Source: Alkalihalobacillus sp. FSL W8-0930 (lineage in GTDB: Bacteria; Bacillota; Bacilli; Bacillales; Bacillaceae_D). Taken from it: a stretch of DNA of 64,000 nucleotides. Of the stretch, positions 33,031 to 42,447 are shown piece by piece. The notes beneath the pieces were generated by a model, which was given only the letters and a program-made list of their open reading frames with translations, was not told the origin of the DNA and made no database searches. Numbering within the stretch: the stretch's first letter is position 1; every line of letters begins with the position of its first letter. Location of the stretch: NCBI GenBank assembly GCA_037965595.1, contig CP150183.1, positions 248,001-312,000 on the forward strand, in the 5' to 3' direction. A program made the position numbers and the translations under genes.

Positions 33031-33480
33031 CAGCAGAAGGCCCACAATTTTAAGCATTCGCAGGATTTTTGAGCAGAGAGCCCTCGTTTCTGAGCATTCG
33101 CAGGATTTTTGAGCAGAGAGCCCTCGATTTTGAGCATTTGCAGGATTTTTGAGCAGAAAGCCCTCGTTTCTGAGCATTTGCAGGATTTTTGAGCAGAGAG
33201 CCCTCGTTTCTGAGCATTTGCAGGATTTTTGAGCAGAGAGCCCTCGTTTCTGAGCATTTGCAGGATTTATGAGCAGAGAGCCCTCGATTTTGAGCATTCT
33301 CAGGATTTATGAGCAGAGAGCCCACAATTCTGAGCATTCGCAGGATTTCTGAGCGGAGAGCCCTCAATTTTAAGCATTCGCAGGATTTATGAGCAGAGAA
33401 CCCTCGATTTTGAGCATTTGCGGAAGTTTTGAGCAGAGAGCCCACAATTCTGAGCATTCGCAGGATTTTTGAGCATTTGC
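33031..33480. repeat. tandem 40-bp repeat array (11 units)
   Basis: Eleven contiguous units of exactly 40 bp start at 33031 and every 40 bp to 33431, with a partial unit at 33471. Each unit has the elements GAGCAGAGAGCCCTCG, a variable ATTT/TTTC pair, TGAGCATT(C/T)GCAGGATTT. Units differ from each other by a few substitutions and show no intervening spacers. Because 40 is not a multiple of three, the minus strand stays open in all frames, giving artefactual ORFs without ribosome binding sites. Confidence 0.93.
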
Positions 33481-33496
33481 TGAGCAAACCTTACCC

Positions 33497-33883
33497 TCAG
33501 CTCTTATGAATCTCTTCCGTCCCAGCCTCAACCGCGGTCATATAATATTGGCATTTATGATCAATGATCTCCATCGTCTTTTTTAGTTCTTCCATTTGTG
33601 CCTCTACTTTTGCTTTTCTTTCTAGAAACATCTCATATCTCTGGGTTAAAGAGGAGTCTCCTTCTTGGCACCATTGAATAAAGCCTTTAATTTCTTTAAG
33701 TGGCATACCAGTGAGCTTCAGGCATTGGATGATTTTTAGTGCTTCAATGTCTGAGTCTTTAAATAGGCGCTGGCCGCTTGGAGACCTTTCGACAAAAGGC
33801 ATGAGTCCTTCCTTATCATAGTAACGAAGGGTATGAACCGTTAAATCTAATGTTTCAGCCACTTCCCCAATTGAGTACGTCAT
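33497..33883 (-). CDS. MerR family regulator, AdhR-like
   Basis: Regulator of 128 residues: N-terminal winged HTH (MTYSIGEVAETLDLTVHTLR, then YYDKEGLMPFVERSPSGQRL), a single Cys at residue 54 in IIQCLKLTGMPLKEIK, and a C-terminal dimerisation coiled coil. The AdhR subgroup of B. subtilis senses formaldehyde and methylglyoxal through a Cys at the equivalent place. Start 33883 has AAGGAG upstream; codons before it are not supported. It is divergent from the alcohol dehydrogenase it probably controls, and an operator lies between them. Confidence 0.85.
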   Translation of the reverse strand: MTYSIGEVAETLDLTVHTLRYYDKEGLMPFVERSPSGQRLFKDSDIEALKIIQCLKLTGMPLKEIKGFIQWCQEGDSSLTQRYEMFLERKAKVEAQMEELKKTMEIIDHKCQYYMTAVEAGTEEIHKS

Positions 33884-33944
33884 AAAAAATCTCCTTTTCC
33901 TTATCGGTTTTTCAACCATCTTATCATGATCAGAGGGTTTAAGC

Positions 33945-33975
33945 TTGACCTAGAGTTAACTTTAGGGATTAATCT
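33945..33975 (+). promoter_or_regulatory. MerR-type promoter/operator of adh
   Basis: TTGACC (33945-33950), a 19-bp spacer and TAATCT (33970-33975). The spacer holds the dyad CCTAGAGTTAACTTTAGG (33949-33966), one mismatch from perfect. The long spacer with a dyad is the MerR-family architecture. Confidence 0.78.
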
Positions 33976-34033
33976 TACACTCATAAGGGAAAAGAACCCT
34001 TAGAATCTGAATTCATATGGAGGTCATACATTT

Positions 34034-35074
34034 ATGGTAAAAGCAAAAGCACGTGCAGTGGACGGTCCAGATAAAGGATTCCGAGAAGCGGAGATTACAA
34101 GACGTGATCTTGATCAACAGGATGTTCTAATTGAGATTAAGTTCGCTGGGATTTGCCACTCCGATATTCACACAGCTCATGGAGAGTGGGGCGAGGTGAA
34201 CTATCCTTTAGTTCCTGGTCATGAGATTGCTGGAATCGTAACAGAAGTTGGCCCAAATGTAACTAAGTTTAAAGTGGGCGACCGTGTCGGTGTTGGGTGT
34301 ATGGTTGATTCATGTGGAGAATGTGAAAACTGCCAAAAAGGCGATGAACAGTATTGTAATAAAGGAAATGTCCCTACATACGCTGGGGTTGATAAATATG
34401 GTGAGCCGACTCAAGGTGGGTACTCCACTCACATCGTGGTCACAGAAGGATTTGTTGTTCGCATCCCTGACAATATTGAACTGGATGCAGCAGCTCCGTT
34501 ACTATGTGCAGGAATTACGACGTTCTCCCCGTTAAACCGTTGGAATGCCGGTCCAGGAAAGAAAGTAGCAGTTGTTGGTATGGGTGGACTTGGTCATATG
34601 GCTGTGAAGATTGCGCATGCGATGGGAGCAGAGGTTACAGTTCTATCTCAAACGTTAAACAAGCAAGAAGATGGAATGAAATTTGGTGCAAAGGATTATT
34701 ATGCAACGAAGGATCCGGAAACCTTTGAGAAGCTTGCAGGTACATTTGATCTCATCATTAACACGGTCAGCGCAAAGATTGACGCCGGCGCGTACATTGG
34801 TCTTCTTGCCTTAGATGGCACGATGGTAAACGTAGGTGCACCACCTGAACCGTTATCTGTTCATGTGATGTCGTTAATTGGTCGTCGTCGTTCATTTGCA
34901 GGATCAATGATTGGTGGCATTCAAGAAACACAGGAGATGCTAGACTTTTGCGCGGAGCACAACATTGCTCCAAACATCGAAGTCATCTCTGCAGATGAAA
35001 TCGATCATGCGTATGATCGTGTGTTGAACTCTGATGTGAAATACCGTTTTGTAATTGATACGAGCACAATGTAA
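34034..35074 (+). CDS. zinc-dependent alcohol dehydrogenase, YahK/AdhA type
   Basis: Medium-chain dehydrogenase of 346 residues. The catalytic zinc block is [17 protein letters not shown], the GHE motif is [16 protein letters not shown], the structural zinc Cys set is [16 protein letters not shown], and the NADP(H) motif is [14 protein letters not shown]. Members reduce aldehydes with NADPH. Adjacent to an AdhR-like MerR gene, it probably detoxifies formaldehyde, methylglyoxal or other short aldehydes. RBS GGAGGT. A terminator follows. Confidence 0.92.
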   Translation: MVKAKARAVDGPDKGFREAEITRRDLDQQDVLIEIKFAGICHSDIHTAHGEWGEVNYPLVPGHEIAGIVTEVGPNVTKFKVGDRVGVGCMVDSCGECENCQKGDEQYCNKGNVPTYAGVDKYGEPTQGGYSTHIVVTEGFVVRIPDNIELDAAAPLLCAGITTFSPLNRWNAGPGKKVAVVGMGGLGHMAVKIAHAMGAEVTVLSQTLNKQEDGMKFGAKDYYATKDPETFEKLAGTFDLIINTVSAKIDAGAYIGLLALDGTMVNVGAPPEPLSVHVMSLIGRRRSFAGSMIGGIQETQEMLDFCAEHNIAPNIEVISADEIDHAYDRVLNSDVKYRFVIDTSTM

Positions 35075-35087
35075 TTAATGGGTGATG

Positions 35088-35123
35088 GGTGTCCCGACCG
35101 TGATGGAAGGGACACCTTTTTTT
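35088..35123. terminator. hairpin terminator
   Basis: GGTGTCCC and GGGACACC arms followed by seven T; placed between adh and the convergent acetyltransferase. Confidence 0.75.
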
Positions 35124-35685
35124 ATTCCTCAATGGATCTAATGACTTTGGCAGGTACTCCTGCAACAATTACGTTATCAGGAACATCTTTAGTAACAACG
35201 GCTCCGGCTGAAATGATGGAATTTTCACCAATCGTTACACCTGGCATGATGGTAGCTGCAATGCCAATCCAAGCATTGTTCTTTATGTTGATTGGCTTAG
35301 ATAGAGTGGATCTTCTTTCAGATGGAGAGATTGGATGATTCGTCGTCACAAGATTTACTTTCGGAGCAATTAATACATGATCACCGATTGTTATCCCTCC
35401 TCTATCCATGAATGTACATCCAGAATTAATAAAAACATGACTACCTACAGTTATGTTTTGTCCGAAGTCGGTGTAAAAGGGAGGAAGCAGTTCAAAGGTG
35501 GGGTTAATTTCCTGAGTAGTTAACTCAAAGAATTGTTTTCTTACGTCTTCAATTGCATGGTAGCCAGTATTCAGTTTAGCCACCAGCTCTTGCGCTCGCT
35601 CAATTGCTTGAGCCATTTTAGGGAATTCAGGATCTTGGATGGATATAGTCTCGCCGGCACGATCGCGATCAAAGATGTCATTCAT
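35122..35685 (-). CDS. sugar O-acetyltransferase, hexapeptide-repeat (Maa/LacA-like)
   Basis: Protein of 187 residues with an N-terminal Maa-type helical segment and left-handed beta-helix hexapeptide repeats (ITIGDHVLIAPKVNLVTTNH, IGIAATIMPGVTIGENSIIS). The catalytic His is in the TTNHPIS block and the C-terminal VPAKVIRSI is typical. It transfers acetyl from acetyl-CoA to sugars such as maltose or galactosides. It lies in the accessory segment between glmM and glmS. Confidence 0.88.
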   Translation of the reverse strand: MNDIFDRDRAGETISIQDPEFPKMAQAIERAQELVAKLNTGYHAIEDVRKQFFELTTQEINPTFELLPPFYTDFGQNITVGSHVFINSGCTFMDRGGITIGDHVLIAPKVNLVTTNHPISPSERRSTLSKPINIKNNAWIGIAATIMPGVTIGENSIISAGAVVTKDVPDNVIVAGVPAKVIRSIEE

Positions 35686-35824
35686 TTATTCTCACTCCTA
35701 TAAAAAAGTTTATATTTTTTAACGATAGCACTTAGAGGTAACTCTAGGTAAAGGCTCAATCAGAAACTTCACTACCAATTACCACAAAATTAGACAATTC
35801 CCCGAATTGCTCACCACCCGTGAC

Positions 35825-35849
35825 TTTACCGCATAGACTACACGGTAAA
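35825..35849. repeat. inverted repeat upstream of the glmS promoter
   Basis: TTTACCG and CGGTAAA separated by 11 nt, in the 185-bp intergenic stretch before the glmS promoter. No T run follows. Confidence 0.35.
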
Positions 35850-35870
35850 CCCCACTCTCCGCTTTATTTT

Positions 35871-35904
35871 CTTGATTGACGATAGGTTGTCAATCAAGTA
35901 TGAT
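35871..35904 (+). promoter_or_regulatory. glmS promoter with embedded inverted repeat
   Basis: TTGACG (35876-35881), a 17-bp spacer and TATGAT (35899-35904). A perfect 10-bp inverted repeat CTTGATTGAC/GTCAATCAAG (35871-35898) covers the -35 box and most of the spacer. Confidence 0.65.
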
Positions 35905-35949
35905 TATTTTGGATTAAATGAGAGGAGGATTGTGTAGAGTTAGTAAGCA

Positions 35950-36125
35950 ACATAAAGCGCCTGAACTGCCCCGCGTACGGATTTTGGGACAGTTGACGAG
36001 GAGAGGGTTTATCGATTTTTTCGGCGGATGCCCTCCGGTTGATGCATGACAACCGTCAAGCTTCTGGAAAAAGCATCAGGGTGACCTGGTGGACAAAGCT
36101 AGAAGTACCATGCCCATAAAAACTA
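35950..36125 (+). ncRNA. glmS ribozyme (GlcN6P-responsive, self-cleaving)
   Basis: The leader contains the glmS ribozyme core: the cleavage site before GCGCC (35956/35957), AGTTGACGAGGA, GGGTTTATCGA, TTCGGCGGATGCCCTCCGG and CATGACA. It is activated by glucosamine-6-phosphate, and cleavage leads to degradation of glmS mRNA. A GC-rich hairpin (GGGGGCAAG/CTTGCCCCC, about 36138-36173) lies between it and the glmS ribosome binding site. Confidence 0.96.
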
Positions 36126-36193
36126 AAACTGATAAGAGTGGGGGCAAGTATGCCCTCAGGTTGCTTGCCCCCGACTATGGGAGGTAACCATTT

Positions 36194-37996
36194 ATGTGTG
36201 GAATTGTAGGTTATGTAGGAACGGAAGATGCAAAGGAAATCTTGCTTCAAGGACTTGAAAAGCTTGAGTACCGTGGCTATGACTCAGCCGGTATCGCTCT
36301 AACAAACGAAGAGGGCGTACACGTATTCAAGGAAAAAGGCCGTATTGCGACTCTTCGTGATGCTGTGGACTCAGAAACCAGTGCAACTGTTGGGATCGGA
36401 CACACACGTTGGGCAACACACGGTGTACCAAGTCAATTGAACGCACACCCGCATCAGAGCTCAAGTGCCCGTTTCACTCTCGTACACAACGGTGTGATCG
36501 AGAACTACAAAGAACTTAAAGCAAACTACCTAAGTAACAAAGAACTAGTAAGTGATACGGATACAGAAGTCATTGTTCAAGTGATTGAGCACTTTGTAGA
36601 ACAAGGTCACAGCACAGAACAAGCCTTCCGTGAGACGTTATCCCTTCTTAAAGGTTCATACGCTCTTGCTTTAATTGATAAAGAAGACAAAGAAACGGTA
36701 TTTGTCGCTAAAAATAAAAGCCCACTTCTGATCGGAGTTGGCGAAGATGCGAATGTTATCGCGTCTGATGCAATGGCGATGCTTGCTGTAACAGATCAGT
36801 TTGTTGAGATCATGGATCAGGAGATTGTCATTGTTAAACGTGACTCGATCACAATCGAAACACTTGCTGGTGTGAAAGTTGAGCGCGAGCCTTACACAGC
36901 TGAGCTTGATATGAGTGACATCGAAAAGGGAACATACCCTCACTTTATGCTGAAGGAAATTGATGAGCAGCCGTTTGTTATGCGTAACATCATCCAAAAG
37001 TATCAAAATGAAGACGGTGGCCTACGTATCGATGCTGACATTCGTGAAGCCGTAAAAGCAAGCGACCGCATCTATATCATTGCAGCTGGAACAAGCTATC
37101 ACGCAGGTCTTGTTGGAAAGCAGCTTGTTGAAAAGCTTGCAAACCGTCCAGTTGAAGTGCATATCGCAAGTGAATTCTTGTACAATATGCCGTTATTATC
37201 AGAGAACCCACTCTTTATCTTCATCTCTCAAAGTGGTGAAACTGCCGACTCAAGAGGTGTATTAGTCGAAGTGAAAAAACAAGGCCACAAAGCCTTAACG
37301 ATCACAAACGTACCAGGATCTACGCTTTCTCGTGAAGCTGACTTCACGCTTCATACGTATGCTGGACCTGAAATTGCTGTTGCTTCTACAAAAGCATACA
37401 CAGCTCAAATTGCTGTTTTTGCCATCCTTGCCGTTGACGTAGCACGTTCTGCTGGTATCGAGTTAGACTTCGATCCATTACAAGAGCTAGGTATCGTTGC
37501 AAACGCAATGGAAGTACTAACAGCACAGAAGGAAGAGATGGAGAAAGTCGCTCGTGACTTCCTATCCGTTACACGTAACGCCTTCTTTATCGGTCGCGCA
37601 GCTGACTACCACGTAGTCGTTGAAGGCGCTTTGAAACTAAAAGAAATCTCTTACATCCAAGCAGAAGGCTTTGCTGGAGGAGAATTAAAGCACGGAACGA
37701 TTGCCCTAATTGAAGAAGGCACACCGGTCTTTGCATTAGCAACACAGCAGCACGTAAACCTAAGCATTCGCGGAAACGCCCAAGAAGTAGAAGCGCGTGG
37801 CGCCCACGTATGTACAATCAGCATGGAAGGCATGAACGAAGCAGACGACCAAATCGTCCTACCTCGTGTTCACGAACACCTAACTGCACTAGCAGCAGTT
37901 ATTCCATTGCAACTGATCTCTTACTACGCAGCACTTCACAGAGAGTGTGACGTGGATAAACCACGTAACCTTGCGAAGAGTGTTACGGTTGAGTAG
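36194..37996 (+). CDS. glmS: glutamine-fructose-6-phosphate aminotransferase GlmS
   Basis: Enzyme of 600 residues making glucosamine-6-phosphate from fructose-6-phosphate and glutamine. The N-terminal Ntn amidotransferase starts CGIVGYVG after the removed Met (Cys nucleophile) with GHTRWATHG; two SIS domains follow ([20 protein letters not shown] and [31 protein letters not shown]), and the C-terminus ends [22 protein letters not shown]. Regulated by the upstream ribozyme. Confidence 0.97.
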   Translation: MCGIVGYVGTEDAKEILLQGLEKLEYRGYDSAGIALTNEEGVHVFKEKGRIATLRDAVDSETSATVGIGHTRWATHGVPSQLNAHPHQSSSARFTLVHNGVIENYKELKANYLSNKELVSDTDTEVIVQVIEHFVEQGHSTEQAFRETLSLLKGSYALALIDKEDKETVFVAKNKSPLLIGVGEDANVIASDAMAMLAVTDQFVEIMDQEIVIVKRDSITIETLAGVKVEREPYTAELDMSDIEKGTYPHFMLKEIDEQPFVMRNIIQKYQNEDGGLRIDADIREAVKASDRIYIIAAGTSYHAGLVGKQLVEKLANRPVEVHIASEFLYNMPLLSENPLFIFISQSGETADSRGVLVEVKKQGHKALTITNVPGSTLSREADFTLHTYAGPEIAVASTKAYTAQIAVFAILAVDVARSAGIELDFDPLQELGIVANAMEVLTAQKEEMEKVARDFLSVTRNAFFIGRAADYHVVVEGALKLKEISYIQAEGFAGGELKHGTIALIEEGTPVFALATQQHVNLSIRGNAQEVEARGAHVCTISMEGMNEADDQIVLPRVHEHLTALAAVIPLQLISYYAALHRECDVDKPRNLAKSVTVE

Positions 37997-38023
37997 GTTG
38001 ATTTTAGATATAACAAGGGTTTA

Positions 38024-38123
38024 TTGACAATTATCAAAGCTGTCTATAATTTTTAAAGTTATTTAAATAGAAAGTTTGACATCTGTTCACTTATATTAAA
38101 AGTAAGTGAACAGATGTTTTTTT
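38024..38123 (+). terminator. terminator after glmS, preceded by a promoter-like sequence
   Basis: The perfect 15-bp stem ACATCTGTTCACTTA/TAAGTGAACAGATGT (38079-38117) with a T run ends the glmS transcript. Before it, TTGACA (38024) and TATAAT (38045) with a 15-bp spacer could instead start a ~75-nt RNA that ends in the same hairpin. Confidence 0.8.
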
Positions 38124-38272
38124 ATTATGTCAGAAAAAGTTGTGGGAATATTAGGAGGATTTGTACATCTTTTTTTAAAGGTCTTATATGATTTTGTAAG
38201 CTTCACACTCTTTATTAGAAGTGAATCCTTAATAGTTTGTTTCACCTTTATTTTTGAAATACTAGGCTAGAA

Positions 38273-39022
38273 TTATAAGGACATACCTGCATCAACGACT
38301 AATTCTGTTCCAGTTACGCGTTTTGCTTCGTCTGATGCTAAATAAAGTGCGCCATTTGCAAGGTCTTCCGGTTCTACAACTTCACCTAATGGAATCGATT
38401 CAATATACTTTTTAGCTAACTCAGGATCATCAAAAATAGCCTGTACCATTGGTGTTCTAGTTGTTCCAGGAATTAATGCATTTACGCGGATTTTATCCTT
38501 AGCTAGGATACCAGAAAATGTGTAAGACATCGTGCGTACTGCACCTTTTGAGCTCGCATATCCTGGATAATCTGTCGGTGTTAATGTACTGTTAGATCCG
38601 ACATTTACAATGCTTCCCTGTTTATTTTCTTTCATATAGGATACTGCATGCTTAATCATATAAAAAGTGCCGTATGCATTTACCTTAAAAATCTTATCAA
38701 ATTCTTCTGAATTAAACTGCTCAGCTGGATCGCTTGGCCCTGCATAGCCTGCATTATTTATTAAAATATCTAATTTACCGAATTTATGTACTGCGAAATC
38801 ATTGATGCTTTTAGCAATATCTTCACTTGAAATATCCCCGACAATATATTCAGCTATCCCGTTAGCTTGTTCAATTTCTTCCTTAACTTTTGCTACACCT
38901 TTGTCATTAATATCCGCAAGGACTACTTTAGCACCTTCTTTTGCAAAGCGCTTTGCAATTGCTGCTCCAATCCCGGATCCACTTCCTGTTACAATCGCGA
39001 CCTTGTTCTTTAATCTAGTCAT
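38273..39022 (-). CDS. SDR family oxidoreductase
   Basis: Classical short-chain dehydrogenase of 249 residues: TGSGSGIGAAIAKRFAKEGA cofactor motif, NNAGYAG near residue 85, catalytic Ser in IVNVGSNSTL and YASSK (YxxxK), and the C-terminal ALYLASDEAKRVTGTELVVD. The start at 39022 has AAGGAGGAG 7 nt upstream. The substrate is unknown (3-oxoacyl, diol or sugar). It sits alone, followed by the 391-bp region up to 39413. Confidence 0.9.
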   Translation of the reverse strand: MTRLKNKVAIVTGSGSGIGAAIAKRFAKEGAKVVLADINDKGVAKVKEEIEQANGIAEYIVGDISSEDIAKSINDFAVHKFGKLDILINNAGYAGPSDPAEQFNSEEFDKIFKVNAYGTFYMIKHAVSYMKENKQGSIVNVGSNSTLTPTDYPGYASSKGAVRTMSYTFSGILAKDKIRVNALIPGTTRTPMVQAIFDDPELAKKYIESIPLGEVVEPEDLANGALYLASDEAKRVTGTELVVDAGMSL

Positions 39023-39413
39023 TGAAAACTCCTCCTTATTAATCATGAAAAGGCAAGTAGTTTATGCCTATTCCATTATAGAATGAAACTAAAGTATACC
39101 GGTAACTATATGTATGAAAAGAAGAAAACACTCAATCAGCAAGTGTAAATGAACCATTCATAACTCCATCATTATCTTTTATCGGGCGTAACATAAAATC
39201 AGTTAATGGTTTTTCATGCTAAGCTGTCTTAATTTAATGTCTATTAACTTATTTCATTCTGGCTAATAAACTACAATTATTTTCTCTCCATTATTTAAAC
39301 TAAGTTCTTTCAAACCTATAAACTTTAAGTAAATGAAGATTCTTGTTAGATTTATATAAAGTATAGTAGTAAACTTACTTCAACATCCTCATAACAGGAA
39401 CAGGAGCCAACAC
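39023..39413. other. intergenic, no gene seen
   Basis: 391 bp between two divergent SDR genes. AT-rich sequence with no convincing ORF, tRNA or riboswitch motif. It must hold the two divergent promoters, but I cannot assign boxes with confidence. Confidence 0.6.
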
Positions 39414-40295
39414 ATGAACACTAAAATAGTCATCATTACTGGCGCAAACAGCGGTCTTGGCCTAGAAACAGCCAAGCACTTCGCAGGCCAAGGAAACCAG
39501 GTCATTCTAGCAGTAAGGAATACGGAAAAAGGTAAGAAAGCTAAAGAAGAAATCCTAAACGTATATCCAGAAGCAACGATTCAAGTGCATTCACTCGATC
39601 TTTCAAAGCTCCAAAGTGTACGAGAGTTTGCTGAAACAATCTCAAGCCAAGTAGAGGTCATTGACTTACTCATCAATAATGCTGGCGTGATGATGCCGCC
39701 GTATTCATTAACGGAGGACGGGTTTGAATTGCAGTTTGCCAGCAATCATCTAGGTCACTTTGCTTTGACGGGTTTACTACTTCCGTTACTTGAAAAAGGG
39801 GAAGCTTCTCGGGTTGTTACGTTGACATCAATTGCTCACCGGAATGGAGCTATTCAATTTGAGAACTTGCATGGAATGAGTGGGTATAAGAGCTTTGTCT
39901 TCTATGGACAGAGTAAACTAGCAAATATTTTGTTTGCCAAAGAGTTAGATAATCGCTTAAAGACATATCACTATAAAACCATTAGTGTAGCTGCGCATCC
40001 GGGGATATCGTCTACAAACCTGTTCACCTTAGGCAAGAAGAAAACACCTTGGTACGTTAAACCGTTTCTAAAATTGGTTAGTCAGCCCGCTGAGAAGGGG
40101 GCGCTACCTACCATTATGGCAGCGACAGATAAATCTCTTCTAGGTGGAGAATTGATCGGTCCAGATGGGGCAGGAGGTAGGAAAGGGAATCCTACGATCG
40201 AAGAGCCGAAGAAAGGGATCTATGACGATTCTAGAATGGAAAAGTTATGGGACATCTCGGAGGAGCTTACGGAAGTAAAATATCCATTTGAATAA
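39414..40295 (+). CDS. SDR family oxidoreductase (retinol-dehydrogenase-like)
   Basis: Protein of 293 residues: ITGANSGLGLETAKHFAGQG, NNAGVMMPPYSLTEDGFELQ, SLTSIAHRNG-type serine strand and YGQSKLANILFAKEL (YxxxK near residue 165). Closely patterned like the protein at 27-881 but with a longer C-terminus (PAEKGALPTIMAATDKSLLG, IGPDGAGGRKGNP). Start ATG has CAGGAG upstream. A terminator follows at 40301. Confidence 0.9.
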   Translation: MNTKIVIITGANSGLGLETAKHFAGQGNQVILAVRNTEKGKKAKEEILNVYPEATIQVHSLDLSKLQSVREFAETISSQVEVIDLLINNAGVMMPPYSLTEDGFELQFASNHLGHFALTGLLLPLLEKGEASRVVTLTSIAHRNGAIQFENLHGMSGYKSFVFYGQSKLANILFAKELDNRLKTYHYKTISVAAHPGISSTNLFTLGKKKTPWYVKPFLKLVSQPAEKGALPTIMAATDKSLLGGELIGPDGAGGRKGNPTIEEPKKGIYDDSRMEKLWDISEELTEVKYPFE

Positions 40296-40300
40296 GAACA

Positions 40301-40337
40301 AGACCACTGGACTCTAAAAAGTCAGTGGTCTTTCTTT
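40301..40337. terminator. hairpin terminator
   Basis: AGACCACTGGACT and AGTCAGTGGTCT arms followed by TTCTTTT. Confidence 0.8.
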
Positions 40338-40358
40338 TAATATGGATGAGCGTATAAA

Positions 40359-40802
40359 CTACTCTTGGACTACATCAACAGTTAACTGATCAAAAAACTC
40401 TCCATCTATATAAACGTTCAACTCCCAAAGTCCTGAGGAGGGGAACAATACAGTTGAGCGAGCGTGCCCATTGATTTCTTCACTTCGTGGTTCTAAGCTA
40501 TCATCATTAAAGGTAATTGGAGAGATAAATTTCTCATCGCCTTCTTGTCTTGCCTGTACTTCCCAATCTTTATATGCGATGTCTGTATCTCCCCAAAAAT
40601 GCCACATCCATTTTTGACCGTCTTCAGTAATGTCCTTCATACCAATGATGCCAATACTTCCTTCTTTTCCAAACATCTCTCCAAGTTCATGTTTAAAGAA
40701 CGGGCTGTTGTCGCTCCACTCTTCCATAACAGAATCATTCGAACAGGCTAATAAGAGTAGTGAAAGAATGAAGATTGTTATAAAAGAGACTGTCTTCTTC
40801 AT
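40359..40802 (-). CDS. lipoprotein of unknown function
   Basis: Protein of 147 residues with a signal peptide and lipobox LLLAC (Cys about 20). The mature domain (HELGEMFGKEGSIGIIGMKD, FPSSGLWELNVYIDGEFFDQ) has an immunoglobulin-like beta-sandwich appearance and resembles DUF4871-type Bacillus lipoproteins; that family call is tentative. RBS AGGAGGG precedes ATG 40802. Confidence 0.7.
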   Translation of the reverse strand: MKKTVSFITIFILSLLLLACSNDSVMEEWSDNSPFFKHELGEMFGKEGSIGIIGMKDITEDGQKWMWHFWGDTDIAYKDWEVQARQEGDEKFISPITFNDDSLEPRSEEINGHARSTVLFPSSGLWELNVYIDGEFFDQLTVDVVQE

Positions 40803-40943
40803 AAACCCTCCTTTTTAATATGAGTTGTTAGGCATTCATTTTTATTATATATTTCTTTAAAAAGGAACAGATTCCTTTTATTTGTTAAAATTATAATGAA
40901 TATAGCTTTTGATTGAGATACATTTCCATAGGAGTGAGGAAAG

Positions 40944-41966
40944 ATGAGAGTTGGCATTATCGGCGGTGGTTTTGGATTGAATGTTCAAGCTCCTATTATT
41001 AATCTACATCCATATATGGAGTTAATCGCGGTAAGTACAATGAACAGACATTACATTCCAAAAAATCTACTAGAGATGAAAAGTAAACCGAGGCATTATA
41101 GGAACTGGGTTGAGATGTTAAATGATGAAACACTAGATCTCTTGTTTGTAAGTTCTCTACCTATCTATCACTTTGAGATGGTAAAAGAAGCTATAAAAAG
41201 AGGGATCGAAGTCGTTTGCGAAAAACCTTTCACAATGAATAGGCATGAATCAAAAGAGCTTTTAAGTCTCTCGGAAAGATTCAAATCAAAAGTGATGATT
41301 GATTTTGAATGGCGCTACCTCCCGATACGACAAAAAATGAAGAAATTGATCCGAGATGATTTGGTTGGTGATCTATTGCATGTTGAGTATCACATCTCTA
41401 GCTCACAATATTAAAAGCTTCATTCTACTAAAAGAGGTTGGATGGGAGACAAACAAAAGTTTGGAGGCATGTTAGGTGCTTTAGGGACACATATGATTGA
41501 TTGTTTAAGGTGGCTTGCTCAAGATGAAGTCTCAAGTCTTAATGGGTTAACGCATACCCATGTTCCTGAAACATTAGGTGAAATAAGGGACGCTGATGAT
41601 GCTTTTTTTATTCATGGAAAGCTGAATAGTGGTACAACCTTCTCTCTACAGCTTATTACTGGTATCCATCATGGTGTAGGATCGTCTTTAAAGATATTTG
41701 GAAGAAAAGGTACACTTCATTTAGTTAATGATCAGCAACTTTACTTAGGAAAAGCAAATCAGGAACTAAAAGAAGTACCACTTGAACAACTAGAATCTGT
41801 ACCGACAAGCCTTTCTGATGAAGCAAAGGCATATTACTCAGCATTTCATCCGTTCTTACATAAGGTCTATCAATACATTCAAGATGATAATCTTGATGAC
41901 GATTTGCCCACAATAGAAGATGGGCATAAGAATCAACTAATATTAGATGAGATTCTAGGTACCTAA
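40944..41966 (+). pseudogene. Gfo/Idh/MocA oxidoreductase interrupted by one stop codon
   Basis: One frame of 341 codons with a single in-frame TAA at 41412-41414. The first part has the Rossmann start MRVGIIGGGFGLNVQAPIIN and the EKPFTMNRHESKELL motif, which includes the conserved EKP. The second part resumes GWMGDKQKFGGMLGALGTHM with the usual H-x-ID of the C-terminal domain. TAA in SSQY-stop-KLHSTKRGW is one base from GAA (Glu) or CAA/AAA. Everything else is intact, so the inactivation is recent or the call is a sequencing error. Substrate unknown. Confidence 0.88.
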
Positions 41967-42037
41967 AGAGATCTAGTCATCCCACTTCTCCCATACGCAT
42001 ATAAGATACTACACATAAGCCAAAGGGGAGATCGACT

Positions 42038-42385
42038 ATGCTACAACATTACCGCGCTACATTAAACGAAGCAGATACTAATCTTTCTGATTCATTAAGA
42101 TACGCCTTAATCTGTAGTATCAGAACGCCAGTTGATCAAGCTGTGATTGAGTTATACAAAGACGATATTCACGTACCTGGTACACTGCAATGGGCAGCTT
42201 ATGATACGAAGATCCTTAAAATCAAACAAGTATACGGGGTTGGTGGTCTGTACGAGGTTACGCTTCGAGTTTACCCATACTACAATGCGCATAACAGCTA
42301 TGGGGTAGACGAGGTTGTTGTGAACACGAATCAAGAGTTAATTCGTTACAGACATGTGCATACATATCCACTTCCAAAGAGGTAA
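42038..42385 (+). CDS. hypothetical protein
   Basis: Protein of 115 residues, MLQHYRATLNEADTNLSDSL to RYRHVHTYPLPKR, without signal peptide. A beta-strand-rich C-terminal half (YGVGGLYEVTLRVYPYYNAH, VDEVVVNTNQELIRYRHVHT) suggests a small adaptor-like fold. RBS AAAGGGGAG. No family recognised. A terminator follows at 42404. Confidence 0.65.
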   Translation: MLQHYRATLNEADTNLSDSLRYALICSIRTPVDQAVIELYKDDIHVPGTLQWAAYDTKILKIKQVYGVGGLYEVTLRVYPYYNAHNSYGVDEVVVNTNQELIRYRHVHTYPLPKR

Positions 42386-42403
42386 ATGTTTTTAGAGGAC
42401 GTA

Positions 42404-42440
42404 AAAGGAACTCAATCTAATAAGATCGAGTCCCGCCTTT
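42404..42440. terminator. bidirectional hairpin terminator
   Basis: Arms AAAGGAACTCAATCT and AGATCGAGTCCCGCCTTT with two mismatches around AATA. Confidence 0.6.
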
Positions 42441-42447
42441 AACACGT

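Noticed and set aside
33031-33480. CRISPR array
   Set aside because: The 40-bp units are contiguous with no unique spacers, and there are no cas genes nearby.
33022-33487. Three overlapping minus-strand ORFs (75-145 codons) of repeated peptides
   Set aside because: They are by-products of the 40-bp tandem array, whose length (not a multiple of 3) opens all frames. None has a ribosome binding site and all encode the same degenerate peptides.
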